A stretch of 13,283 nt of DNA from Betaproteobacteria bacterium UBA6904 (GTDB lineage: Bacteria; Pseudomonadota; Gammaproteobacteria; Burkholderiales; SG8-39), in the NCBI GenBank assembly GCA_002451175.1, contig DKBI01000315.1, positions 1-13,283 of the forward strand, written 5' to 3'. This document shows, in pieces, positions 1 to 6,594 of this stretch. A program made the position numbers and the translations under genes. The notes beneath the pieces are model-generated. The model was given only the letters and a program-made list of their open reading frames with translations. It ran no database searches and was not told where the DNA came from. How positions within the stretch are numbered: position 1 is the stretch's first letter; each line of letters starts with the position of its first letter.

Positions 1-363
1 CACGCCATCGAATGCCGGATCAACGCCGAGGACCCGTACCGCTTCACCCCGTCCCCGGGGCGCATCACCTCCTACCATCCGCCCGGCGGCCCGGGCATCC
101 GCGTCGATTCGCACGTGTATTCCGGTTACAGCGTCCCCCCGCACTACGACTCGATGGTGGGCAAGGTGATTGCCTACGGCGCGAGCCGCGAACAGGCAAT
201 CCGGCGCATGCGCGTGGCGTTGTCGGAGATGGTCGTCGAGGGCATCAAGACCAATATCCCGCTGCACCTGGAGCTGTTGCACGACAGCCGGTTCCTGCGC
301 GGCGGAACCTCGATCCACTACCTCGAGCAGAAGCTGGCCCAGGAACGGAAGTCGCCGCACTGA
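1..363 (+). CDS. accC: Biotin carboxylase subunit of acetyl-CoA carboxylase, C-terminal part (5' end outside window)
   Basis: The frame is open from base 1 and gives the last 120 residues of AccC, the ATP-dependent enzyme that carboxylates biotin on AccB in the first committed step of fatty-acid synthesis. The stretch ECRINAEDP near the start is the family motif that carries a conserved active-site arginine. PHYDSMVGK, EGIKTNIPLH and the closing GGTSIHYLEQKL are all typical of bacterial AccC C-termini. E. coli AccC is about 449 residues, so roughly 330 residues and presumably accB lie upstream of the window. The TGA stop shares its last base with the prmA ATG (TGATG), which suggests translational coupling. 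No truncation or frameshift is visible in the part present. Confidence 0.96.
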   Translation, partial: HAIECRINAEDPYRFTPSPGRITSYHPPGGPGIRVDSHVYSGYSVPPHYDSMVGKVIAYGASREQAIRRMRVALSEMVVEGIKTNIPLHLELLHDSRFLRGGTSIHYLEQKLAQERKSPH

Positions 364-1256
364 TGGCCTGGGTGGCGCTGGAGCTCGTGGTCGGGTCGGC
401 GCACGCCGAAGCAGTGGCCGATGCGCTCCTCGAGCTGGGCGCGCAATCGGTGAGCACGGAAGACGCCGAGGCCGGCACCGGCGCGGAGGTCCCCCGGTTC
501 GCCGAACCGACGCTGCAGGAACCGCAGCTCTGGCGCCAGAATCGACTGATCGCGCTGATCACCCCGGACGTCGACGCCGAGGCCCTGGTAGGCGCCGCGG
601 CCGAGGCCGCGGGGCTGCCGTCAACACCGCGCGCCAGAATGACGCGCGTCGAAGACGATGACTGGGTGCGGCGCACGCAGTCGCAATTTGGCCCGATTCG
701 AGCCGGCGCGCGCGTTTGGATCGTCCCGCATTGGTGCGAACCGCCCGACGCGGAGGACGCCATTGTGGTGCGGCTGGATCCCGGATTGGCGTTCGGCACC
801 GGCAGCCATCCCAGCACGCGTCTCGCGCTCACGTGGCTTGAGCGCACAGTGCGCGGCGGAGAACGGGTTCTGGACTACGGCTGTGGCTCGGGCATCCTGT
901 CGCTTGCGGCGCTCCGCCTGGGCGCCGCCGCCGCGACCGCGGTCGATCTCGATCCGCTCGCCCTCGAGGCCTGCGGGGCCAATGCGCATCTCAATGGCGT
1001 GGCGGTCCGGGCGCTCCTGCCCAGTGCGCTGCAACCAGAGGCGTTCGACGTCGTCGTCGCCAACATCCTCGCGGGCCCGCTGATCGCGCTTGCACCGGAG
1101 CTCGCGGCGCACGCGCGTTCCGGCAGCCGGCTCGCGCTGTCCGGAATCCTCGCGTCCCAAGTGACCGAGTTGCGCTCGGCATTCAATCCGTTCTTCACGC
1201 TGATGGCGACGCAGCGTGAGGACGACTGGGTGCTCCTGGAAGGGACGCGGCGGTGA
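363..1256 (+). CDS. prmA: Ribosomal protein L11 methyltransferase
   Basis: 297 residues, close to the E. coli enzyme length of about 293. PrmA is a cytoplasmic SAM-dependent enzyme that trimethylates amino groups of ribosomal protein L11. The N-terminal third is the substrate-recognition region. The catalytic Rossmann domain follows, with DPGLAFGTGSHPSTRL (family signature), then VLDYGCGSGILSLAA (SAM-binding motif I), then VVANILAGPLIALAPEL (motif IV region). I chose the ATG at 363 because MAWVALEL matches the usual PrmA start. The open frame reaches back to position 12, but that part is antisense-like shadow over accC. The start overlaps the accC stop by one base and the stop overlaps the next gene's GTG. 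A purine-rich AGGAACGGAAG lies 11 or more bases upstream. The accC-prmA order is common in proteobacteria. Confidence 0.97.
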   Translation: MAWVALELVVGSAHAEAVADALLELGAQSVSTEDAEAGTGAEVPRFAEPTLQEPQLWRQNRLIALITPDVDAEALVGAAAEAAGLPSTPRARMTRVEDDDWVRRTQSQFGPIRAGARVWIVPHWCEPPDAEDAIVVRLDPGLAFGTGSHPSTRLALTWLERTVRGGERVLDYGCGSGILSLAALRLGAAAATAVDLDPLALEACGANAHLNGVAVRALLPSALQPEAFDVVVANILAGPLIALAPELAAHARSGSRLALSGILASQVTELRSAFNPFFTLMATQREDDWVLLEGTRR

Positions 1257-1972
1257 ACCTCGTCGCACGCTGCCCAACCTGCGGCACGACGTTTCGCGTC
1301 CAGCCCCATCAGCTCGCGGCAAAAGGCGGCAAGGTGCGCTGCGGCAAATGCGCGGCCGTGTTCGATGGCGTATCGGCACTGGTGGATGCCGAGGCGGCAC
1401 GCCGCCTGGCCGAGGACGCCACTGCGCGCAGCGACGACGCCCTGGCGGGTGATTCCGCGCCGGAATTTCTGCGTCCGGCGCGCGTCCAGCGGTTTGCATT
1501 CCTGTGGGGGTTCCTCGCCCTATTGGGCCTCGCTGCGCTTCTCGGGCAGATGTTCCTGCATTTCCGCACCGAGATCGCGACGCAATGGCCGGATGTCAAA
1601 CCGTACCTCGCTCTGGGTTGCGAGTTGCTCGACTGCGAACTGCACCTGCCGCGCCGACCGGACCTGATGTCCATCGAATCCTCCGACATCCAGCCGGACC
1701 CGGCGCGCATGAACGTCGTCGTGCTGAACACGGTGGTGCGCAACCGCGCGCCGTTCGCGCAGGACTATCCTGCGCTGGAGGTGACGCTCACGGACGAGCG
1801 CGACTACGCCGTCGCGCGTCGCGTCCTGCGACCCGCCGATTACCTGCGGTTCGGCGGCGCCGAGCGGATTCCGCAAGGACTGGCCGGCGGATCCGAAGCT
1901 GTCGTGCGCGTGTATCTCGAGCACGCGGGGCCGCGCGCGGTCGGCTACCGCGTCTATCTTTTCTATCCCTGA
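1253..1972 (+). CDS. Zinc-ribbon / DUF3426 family inner-membrane protein
   Basis: 239 residues with a GTG start. The N-terminus holds a CxxC...CxxC zinc ribbon (Cys7, Cys10, Cys30, Cys33) of the MJ0042 type. A charged linker follows, then one hydrophobic membrane segment at about residues 81-103 (FAFLWGFLALLGLAALLGQM), then a C-terminal DUF3426 domain of about 130 residues carrying two more cysteines (123, 128). The predicted topology is a cytoplasmic zinc ribbon, one membrane pass and a periplasmic domain. The molecular role of the family is not established. I chose GTG at 1253 because a good Shine-Dalgarno (AGGGA, 1241-1245) sits 7 nt upstream and the zinc ribbon begins at once. The GTG overlaps the prmA TGA by 4 nt, indicating coupled translation. 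This gene is a usual neighbour of prmA in betaproteobacteria. Confidence 0.93.
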   Translation: MNLVARCPTCGTTFRVQPHQLAAKGGKVRCGKCAAVFDGVSALVDAEAARRLAEDATARSDDALAGDSAPEFLRPARVQRFAFLWGFLALLGLAALLGQMFLHFRTEIATQWPDVKPYLALGCELLDCELHLPRRPDLMSIESSDIQPDPARMNVVVLNTVVRNRAPFAQDYPALEVTLTDERDYAVARRVLRPADYLRFGGAERIPQGLAGGSEAVVRVYLEHAGPRAVGYRVYLFYP

Positions 1973-1985
1973 CAGGAACTTTCCG

Positions 1986-2927
1986 ATGTTGCGCACGCTG
2001 ATCACGGGGTCGGTCGCCTACGACACCATCATGGTGTTTCCCGACCGCTTCCGCCACCACCTGCTCGCCGACCAGCTCCATATCCTGAACGTGTGCTTTC
2101 TGACGCCGGAGATGCGGCGCGAATACGGCGGCACGGCGGGGAACATCGCCTACAACCTCAAGTTGCTGGGCGACGACCCGCTGCTCATGGCGACCGTCGG
2201 CGAGGACGTCCAGCCGTACCTGGAGCGGCTCGACGGCCTCGGCATCGCGCGCGATCTCCTGCTGCGCGTCGCGGGCCAGTTCACGGCGCAGGCGTTCATC
2301 ACGACGGACCTCGACGACAACCAGATCACCGCGTTTCACCCGGGCGCGATGAATTTTTCGCATCACAACCACGTCACGCCGCAACTCGGCGCCGGGCTCG
2401 CCATCATCGGGCCGGACGGCAAGGAAGGCATGCTGCAGCATGCGCGCGAGTGCGCCGAGCACGGCGTGCCGTTCCTGTTCGATCCGGGGCAGGGCATGCC
2501 GATGTTCTCGGCCGACGAGCTGCTGGAGATGGTGCGCCTCGCCGATTACCTGGCCGTCAACGACTACGAGGGCAAGCTGCTCGAGGAAAAAACCGGGCGC
2601 CGGCTCGAGGATCTGGCACGCGAGTTGAGGGGCCTCATCGTCACGCTCGGCGCGAAGGGATCGCTGATTCTGACCGACCACCAGCGTCACGAGATCCCCT
2701 GCGTCGCAGCGGAGGCCGTGCTCGACCCGACCGGCTGCGGGGATGCTTACCGCGCCGGGCTGCTCTACGGGCTTGCGCGCGGCTGGGACTGGCCAACGTC
2801 CGGGCGCCTGGCCGCGGTGCTCGGCGCGCTGAAGATCGCGCGGCGCGGCGCGCAGAACCACAGCTTCACGCCAGCCGACATCGAGGCGCGCTTTCGCAGC
2901 GCGTTCGGCTACTCCCCCTGGAGCTGA
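1986..2927 (+). CDS. PfkB-family carbohydrate/adenosine kinase
   Basis: 313 residues, a ribokinase-like (PfkB) sugar or nucleoside kinase. The N-terminal substrate region has ITGSVAYDTIM and YGGTAGNIAYNLKLLG, a GG-x-x-x-N signature. The C-terminal PfkB signature DPTGCGDAYRAGLLYG holds the predicted catalytic Asp and anion hole; GCGD replaces the more usual GAGD. Proteins of this type next to prmA/DUF3426 are often annotated as putative adenosine kinases, which would phosphorylate adenosine to AMP. The substrate cannot be fixed from sequence, and another sugar or nucleoside remains possible. ATG at 1986 has a good Shine-Dalgarno (AGGAA, 1974-1978) 7 nt upstream and lies 13 nt after the DUF3426 stop, so it is the last gene of the accC operon. 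Its 3' end overlaps the convergent HIT gene by 19 bp, and no terminator separates them. Confidence 0.93.
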   Translation: MLRTLITGSVAYDTIMVFPDRFRHHLLADQLHILNVCFLTPEMRREYGGTAGNIAYNLKLLGDDPLLMATVGEDVQPYLERLDGLGIARDLLLRVAGQFTAQAFITTDLDDNQITAFHPGAMNFSHHNHVTPQLGAGLAIIGPDGKEGMLQHARECAEHGVPFLFDPGQGMPMFSADELLEMVRLADYLAVNDYEGKLLEEKTGRRLEDLARELRGLIVTLGAKGSLILTDHQRHEIPCVAAEAVLDPTGCGDAYRAGLLYGLARGWDWPTSGRLAAVLGALKIARRGAQNHSFTPADIEARFRSAFGYSPWS

Positions 2928-3337
2928 CCGAGCGCCGCGCGGATCCGCGCGGCGTGGGCCTCGAGTTGGTCGCGAGGCGGGTTGCGCACCGGCCACGTGA
3001 ACGCCATCGCGTCGCCTTGATGACGTGGCACGAGGTGCACGTGGTAGTGCAGGACCGTCTGGCCAGCCGCCTTGCCGTTCGCCTGGTAGACGGATAGCCC
3101 GTCGGGCGCGAACGCCGCGCGGATCGCGCGTGCGACCCGGGCAGCCACCTGCGCGACGGCCGCGGCCTGCGCATCCTGCAATGCGTAGACGTCCTCCACG
3201 TGGCTCTTCGTCGCGACGAGCACGTGGCCCGGATTCACCTCGCCGATATCCATGAAGGCAAGCACCTGGGCGTCTTCGTAGACGCGGGTTGCCGGGATCT
3301 GTCCGGTCACGATCTTGCAAAATACGCAGGCCGTCAT
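2909..3337 (-). CDS. HIT-family (histidine triad) nucleotide hydrolase
   Basis: 142 residues. HIT proteins hydrolyse or transfer nucleoside monophosphates; their substrates include Ap4A/Ap3A, AMP-lysine and adenylylated intermediates. The N-terminal [13 protein letters not shown] and the mid-protein [12 protein letters not shown] are typical. The active-site triad is HYHVHLVPR (HxHxH), in which the middle His is the nucleophile in characterised members. The CxxC at residues 4-7 could bind zinc, as in many HIT proteins. I chose the ATG at 3337 because the homologous sequence starts there and a Shine-Dalgarno (GGAG, complement of 3345-3348) is 7 nt upstream; the open frame reaches further back only through apaH. 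The start overlaps the apaH stop as ATGA, so the two are probably one coupled operon. The Fhit-like HIT and ApaH families act on the same dinucleoside polyphosphates, which suggests a joint role. The exact substrate is inferred. Confidence 0.93.
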   Translation of the reverse strand: MTACVFCKIVTGQIPATRVYEDAQVLAFMDIGEVNPGHVLVATKSHVEDVYALQDAQAAAVAQVAARVARAIRAAFAPDGLSVYQANGKAAGQTVLHYHVHLVPRHQGDAMAFTWPVRNPPRDQLEAHAARIRAALGQLQGE

Positions 3338-4152
3338 GCGTTTTCTCCAACGGGTTGGTAGCCTTGGCTGGGCACCTGTGCAAGCCAGCGGTCCTCGAGC
3401 CGCATTGCCGTCAGCGCACCGCCCCAGACGCAGCCCGTGTCCAGCATCGCCACCCGGGCATCCAGCTTGAGCCCGAGCGTCGACCAATGCCCGCAGACCA
3501 GCGCGGGCTCGTCGCGCAGCGGGCGCGCGTCATACCAGGCAGCGAATCCCGGCGGAGGCGTCGCGCCCTTGTTCTTCAACTCCATGTGGCCGCCGGCGTT
3601 CATGAAGCGGATTCGCGTCATCGCGTTGACGATTACGCGTAGCCGCGCCCATCCTTCGAGTCCGTCGCTCCAGGCGCCCGGCGTGCTGCCGTACATGTTT
3701 GCGAGGAAATCCCGGTAACTCGACCCGCGCAGCACGCGCTCGACCTCACCCGCCAGCTCGCGCGCCCGCGCCACAGTCCACTCCGGCAACAGGCCCGCGT
3801 GCACCATGGCGTAATCCCGCTCGACGTGCATCAGCGGCCGCGCACGCAGCCAGCCGAGCAGCTCGTCGCGGTCCGGCGCGGAGAGGATGGCGTCGAGCGT
3901 GTCGTCGTCGCGCTTGCGCGCGGCGCCCTCGGCGACCGCGACGAGATGCAAATCGTGATTGCCGAGAACCACGACCGCCGCCTCGCCAAGCGCCCGCGCC
4001 ATGCGCAGCACCTCGAGCGATTTCGGCCCGCGGTTGACGAGATCGCCGACGAACCAGAGCCGGTCACAGGTCGCGTCGAAGCCGACGCGCGCCAGCAGCG
4101 CCAGGAGTTCGTCGTGGCAACCCTGCACATCGCCGATCGCATACCGCGCCAT
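3334..4152 (-). CDS. apaH: Symmetrical bis(5'-nucleosyl)-tetraphosphatase (Ap4A hydrolase)
   Basis: 272 residues, close to the usual ~280. ApaH is a cytosolic PPP-family metallophosphatase that splits Ap4A into two ADP; in E. coli it also removes Np4 caps from RNA. The metal-binding motifs appear in order: GDVQGCHDE (residues 7-15), [14 protein letters not shown], then VHAGLLPEW and the C-terminal [19 protein letters not shown] is the normal N-terminus, so I use ATG 4152; the longer frame to 4266 would run into comM. There is no Shine-Dalgarno. A TATATT hexamer ends 10 nt before ATG, suggesting its own short-leader promoter, although it sits 28 nt after comM and could also be read from there. 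Its TGA overlaps the HIT gene start (ATGA). Confidence 0.97.
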   Translation of the reverse strand: MARYAIGDVQGCHDELLALLARVGFDATCDRLWFVGDLVNRGPKSLEVLRMARALGEAAVVVLGNHDLHLVAVAEGAARKRDDDTLDAILSAPDRDELLGWLRARPLMHVERDYAMVHAGLLPEWTVARARELAGEVERVLRGSSYRDFLANMYGSTPGAWSDGLEGWARLRVIVNAMTRIRFMNAGGHMELKNKGATPPPGFAAWYDARPLRDEPALVCGHWSTLGLKLDARVAMLDTGCVWGGALTAMRLEDRWLAQVPSQGYQPVGENA

Positions 4153-4162
4153 GGGGGCGGCC

Positions 4163-4168
4163 AATATA
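4163..4168 (-). promoter_or_regulatory. Candidate -10 element for apaH (TATATT)
   Basis: Read on the minus strand, TATATT lies in the 28-nt gap between the comM stop and the apaH ATG, ending 10 nt before ATG. A start site about 7 nt downstream would give a leader of only ~3 nt. No convincing -35 is seen at 16-18 nt. apaH lacks a Shine-Dalgarno, which fits a nearly leaderless mRNA. Confidence 0.35.
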
Positions 4169-4180
4169 GCAGCCGCCTCG

Positions 4181-5680
4181 CTACAGCGCGGCGTCCATGC
4201 GGCGATACTGGATCGCTTCAGCCACCTGCGCCGCGTCGATGCCAGCGGTGTCGCCGAGATCGGCAATGGTGCGCGCGACGCGCAGCACGCGGTGCACCGC
4301 TCGCGCCGAGAGCGACAGCCGCGCGATTGCCGCCTTCAGCAGCGCCTCGGCCGCGGCCTCGAGCCGGCAATGGCGCAGCGTGTCCCTGGCCCCGAGCCAC
4401 GCGTTCGGCACCGCCTGCCGGTCCCGCTGCCGCGATCGCGCCAGCCGCACACGCTCCCGAACGACGCTCGAGCGCTCGGCATCGCTCGGGCCCAGCAACT
4501 CCGACTCGCGCGGACGGGGCACTTCGATCTTCAGATCGATGCGGTCGGCGAGCGGCCCGGACACGCGGCCGCGATAGCGGGCCACCTGATCCGGCGTGCA
4601 GCGACACCGCCCCGAGGCATCCCCCAGATATCCACAGGGGCAGGGGTTCATGGCCGCCACGAGCTGGAACCGCGCCGGATACTGAACTTGGCAGGCGGCG
4701 CGGGCGATGGCAATGTGGCCTGCCTCGAGCGGTTCCCGCAGCGCTTCCAGCGCGTCGCGCGGAAACTCCGTGAGTTCATCCAGGAACAGCACGCCCCGAT
4801 GCGCGAGCGTTATTTCGCCGGGCTGCGGCGGATTGCCGCCGCCCACCAACGCCCGGCTCGAGGCGCTGTGGTGCGGCGCGCGAAACGGGCGAACGCCCCA
4901 GCGCGTGGCGTCGAACCCCGTGCGCGACGCCGATTGCACGGTCGCCGCTTCGAGCGCCTCCTCGTCCGACATCGGCGGCAGAAGCCCGGGCAATCGCGCG
5001 GCGAGCATCGACTTCCCGGTCCCGGGCGGACCCAGCATGAGGAGCGCGTGCGCGCCGGCGGCCGCAATTTCCAAGGCGCGCTTGGCCTGCGTCTGTCCGC
5101 GCACGTCGGCCAGATCGAGATAATCCGGCGTGCGGTGCGCCTCATCGCGCCCAATGGCGACGAGGAGTGACTCGCCCGCGAGATGCGCGCAGACCTCGAG
5201 CAGCGAACGCGCTCCCAGCACGCGCGCACGCGCCGCGAGCGCTGCCTGCGCGGCGCTCGCCATGGGCAGCACGAAGCCGCGCCCGGCCTGCGCCGCGCCG
5301 AGCGCCATCGGCAGCGCGCCGCGCACCGGTCGCAGTTCGCCGGTCAGCGACAGTTCGCCAACGAACTCGTGTTCCGCAAGCGCCGGCGCGCGGACCTGGC
5401 CGCTCGCGGCCAGGATGCCGAGAGCGATCGGCAGATCGAACCGGCTCGAGTCCTTCGGCAGGTCGGCAGGCGCCAGATTGACCGTAATGCGCCGTGCGGG
5501 AAAATCGAAGCGCGCGTGGCTGAGCGCCGCGCGTACCCGGTCTTTCGCCTCTCGCACCTCGGCATCGGGCAGCCCGACGATGCCGAACGAGGGCAGACCC
5601 GGTCCCAGGTGCACTTCCACCGTCACCTCGGGCGCGGCCACGCCGACCAGCGCGCGGCTTGCCACAATCGCGAGCGACAT
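4181..5680 (-). CDS. comM: ComM / YifB-family Mg-chelatase-like AAA+ ATPase
   Basis: 499 residues, full length for the family. In naturally competent bacteria ComM is a hexameric branch-migration helicase that extends the joint between incoming single-stranded DNA and the chromosome. Residues 1-~170 are the ChlI/Lon-protease-like domain ([33 protein letters not shown]). Residues ~190-390 are the AAA+ core: Walker A GPPGTGKS (217-224), Walker B LFLDEL (298-303), a cysteine cluster CPCG...CRC (347-361) and ADRID (about 378-382). The C-terminal Mg-chelatase domain ends the protein. ATG 5680 has a Shine-Dalgarno-like AGGGGG (complement of 5685-5690) 4 nt upstream. It lies 41 nt downstream of ubiK on the same strand and is probably cotranscribed with it. 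No defect is visible, so natural transformation is possible but not proven. Confidence 0.96.
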   Translation of the reverse strand: MSLAIVASRALVGVAAPEVTVEVHLGPGLPSFGIVGLPDAEVREAKDRVRAALSHARFDFPARRITVNLAPADLPKDSSRFDLPIALGILAASGQVRAPALAEHEFVGELSLTGELRPVRGALPMALGAAQAGRGFVLPMASAAQAALAARARVLGARSLLEVCAHLAGESLLVAIGRDEAHRTPDYLDLADVRGQTQAKRALEIAAAGAHALLMLGPPGTGKSMLAARLPGLLPPMSDEEALEAATVQSASRTGFDATRWGVRPFRAPHHSASSRALVGGGNPPQPGEITLAHRGVLFLDELTEFPRDALEALREPLEAGHIAIARAACQVQYPARFQLVAAMNPCPCGYLGDASGRCRCTPDQVARYRGRVSGPLADRIDLKIEVPRPRESELLGPSDAERSSVVRERVRLARSRQRDRQAVPNAWLGARDTLRHCRLEAAAEALLKAAIARLSLSARAVHRVLRVARTIADLGDTAGIDAAQVAEAIQYRRMDAAL

Positions 5681-5721
5681 CGATCCCCCTCACCCAGCAA
5701 CGCGGGCAGGGGTGGGCGGGT

Positions 5722-5979
5722 TTACGAGGGCGGGCGGTTGCGCGCTTCGAGCTCGGCGACGCGAGCCTCGAGCCCGGCGAGCTTGGCCTGCGCGCGCTCG
5801 AGAAGCTTCTTCTGCACGTCGAAATCCTCGCGCGGCACCAGATCGAGGCGGTCGAAGAATACCGCGAGCAGCGCTCGGACGTTCTTCTCCAGGTCCTGCG
5901 CGGGAGACTCCCGCAGCACCGCGTTCAGGCGGGAACCGAGTTCCTCGCCGAGGGCGTCGAAGAAGCGCCGGTCGGTCAT
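5722..5979 (-). CDS. ubiK: Ubiquinone biosynthesis accessory factor (BMFP-domain protein)
   Basis: 85 residues, typical for UbiK/YqiC. UbiK is a small coiled-coil protein that assists aerobic ubiquinone (coenzyme Q8) assembly together with UbiJ. The N-terminal region MTDRRFFDALGEELGSRL is the membrane-associating amphipathic part. NVRALLAVFFDRLDLVPREDFDVQ is the conserved core. Residues 52-81 form a coiled coil with a repeated LEARVAELEAR pattern. I chose ATG 5979 because it is the family start; a longer frame to 6021 exists but adds unrelated residues. There is no Shine-Dalgarno. Instead an extended -10-like element lies 10 nt before ATG. comM follows 41 nt downstream, a pairing seen in other betaproteobacteria. 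Confidence 0.94.
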   Translation of the reverse strand: MTDRRFFDALGEELGSRLNAVLRESPAQDLEKNVRALLAVFFDRLDLVPREDFDVQKKLLERAQAKLAGLEARVAELEARNRPPS

Positions 5980-5989
5980 GCGAGCGTCG

Positions 5990-5998
5990 AGTGTAGCA
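5990..5998 (-). promoter_or_regulatory. Candidate extended -10 (TGCTACACT) for ubiK
   Basis: On the minus strand TGC-TACACT lies in the 31-nt gap between the marR stop and the ubiK ATG, ending 10 nt before ATG. The TGn extension fits a sigma-70 extended -10. The predicted leader is only a few nucleotides, and no Shine-Dalgarno is present. No -35 was identified. Confidence 0.35.
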
Positions 5999-6010
5999 TC
6001 GGCGCAGTGC

Positions 6011-6445
6011 TCAGACGGCAATGCGGGCCAGGAGCTCGAGCAGGCGGGTTCGCTCGGCTGCAGTGAGCCGTGCCGCGACGCGTTGCTCGTGCGCGGTGAT
6101 CGCGCGCTTGGCGCGCGCCAGCATCGCGCGCCCGGCGCGGGTCAGCCACAAGCCATTCGTGCGCCGGTCCGCTCCCCGGCGCCGCTCGATCAACCCCCGG
6201 GCTTCCAGCTGGTCGAGCACGCCGACCATGGTCGAGCGGTCGCGGCTCACCGCCTGCGCCAGCCGGCTCTGCGTGACGCCCGGGTTCGCCTCGATCAGCA
6301 GCAGCATGCCGACGCGCCCGGGCGAGACCCCGGGCACGCTGGCCGCAAAATCGCGGAACACGGCCTGCTGCGCAAGCCGCAGGCGATAGCCGATCAGCTC
6401 GGGGAGCAGCCCTGGATTGAGGCTCGCGGCGGGGCGCCGGATCAT
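6011..6445 (-). CDS. MarR-family transcriptional regulator
   Basis: 144 residues. MarR proteins are dimeric winged-helix regulators, usually repressors relieved by aromatic ligands or their CoA thioesters. The winged helix is clear: GVTQSRLAQAVSRDRSTMVGVLDQLEARGLI (about residues 56-86, recognition helix near 66-76) followed by the wing with DRR (93-95) and WLT. The flanking N- and C-terminal helices for dimerisation are present. ATG 6445 matches the start of other family members. The gene diverges from the aryl-CoA ligase gene across a 149-nt region with two palindromes, so it most likely controls that operon and itself, perhaps sensing the substrate acid or its CoA ester. The ligand is inferred from context only. 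No Shine-Dalgarno is seen before the start. Confidence 0.92.
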   Translation of the reverse strand: MIRRPAASLNPGLLPELIGYRLRLAQQAVFRDFAASVPGVSPGRVGMLLLIEANPGVTQSRLAQAVSRDRSTMVGVLDQLEARGLIERRRGADRRTNGLWLTRAGRAMLARAKRAITAHEQRVAARLTAAERTRLLELLARIAV

Positions 6446-6450
6446 TTTGC

Positions 6451-6462
6451 TTTGATCTCAAA
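6451..6462. promoter_or_regulatory. Candidate MarR operator 1 (TTTGA-TC-TCAAA)
   Basis: This is a perfect 12-bp inverted repeat with arms TTTGA and TCAAA and a 2-nt centre. It begins 5 nt upstream of the marR ATG. It overlaps further partial symmetry, ACAATTTGT at 6462-6470. Protein bound here would block marR expression, as in typical MarR autoregulation. Binding is inferred. Confidence 0.4.
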
Positions 6463-6477
6463 CAATTTGTGTGTCCA

Positions 6478-6497
6478 ACGATGCACGCTAGCATCGT
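6478..6497. promoter_or_regulatory. Candidate MarR operator 2 (ACGATGC-N6-GCATCGT)
   Basis: This is a 20-bp palindrome with 7-bp perfect arms ACGATGC and GCATCGT and a 6-nt centre that adds GCTAGC symmetry. It lies midway in the marR/ligase divergent region. A weak promoter for the ligase (TTGTGT at 6467-6472, 16-nt spacer, TAGCAT at 6489-6494) would overlap it, as expected for repression. MarR sites are usually 16-20 bp palindromes. Binding and the promoter call are inference. Confidence 0.45.
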
Positions 6498-6594
6498 ATG
6501 CAAAGCCGGGGGCGGCCGCAAATCGCTGTCCTGCGCGCGGCGGCCCGCCGCGTCGGTTATGCTCCGGGCGGAACTGGTGCGTGCGAGTCGCGAC

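Noticed and set aside
12..362. N-terminal extension of the prmA frame back to position 12
   Set aside because: The prmA frame has no stop here, but frame 1 encodes unmistakable AccC sequence and PrmA homologues start at MAWVALEL (363).
1788..3383. 531-codon minus-strand ORF opposite DUF3426 and pfkB
   Set aside because: It is Arg/Pro/Ala-rich, low-information sequence antisense to two genes with clear protein motifs. Long shadow frames are expected at this G+C.
5681..5721. GC inverted repeat (CACCC ... GGGTG) between ubiK and comM as a terminator
   Set aside because: The stem is only about 5 bp with a large loop and no T-run. The two genes more likely share a transcript.
6469..6594. Use of GTG 6469 as the ligase start
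   Set aside because: It would put the 20-bp palindrome and likely promoter inside the coding region, and the added residues do not resemble ligase N-termini. ATG 6559 cannot be excluded.
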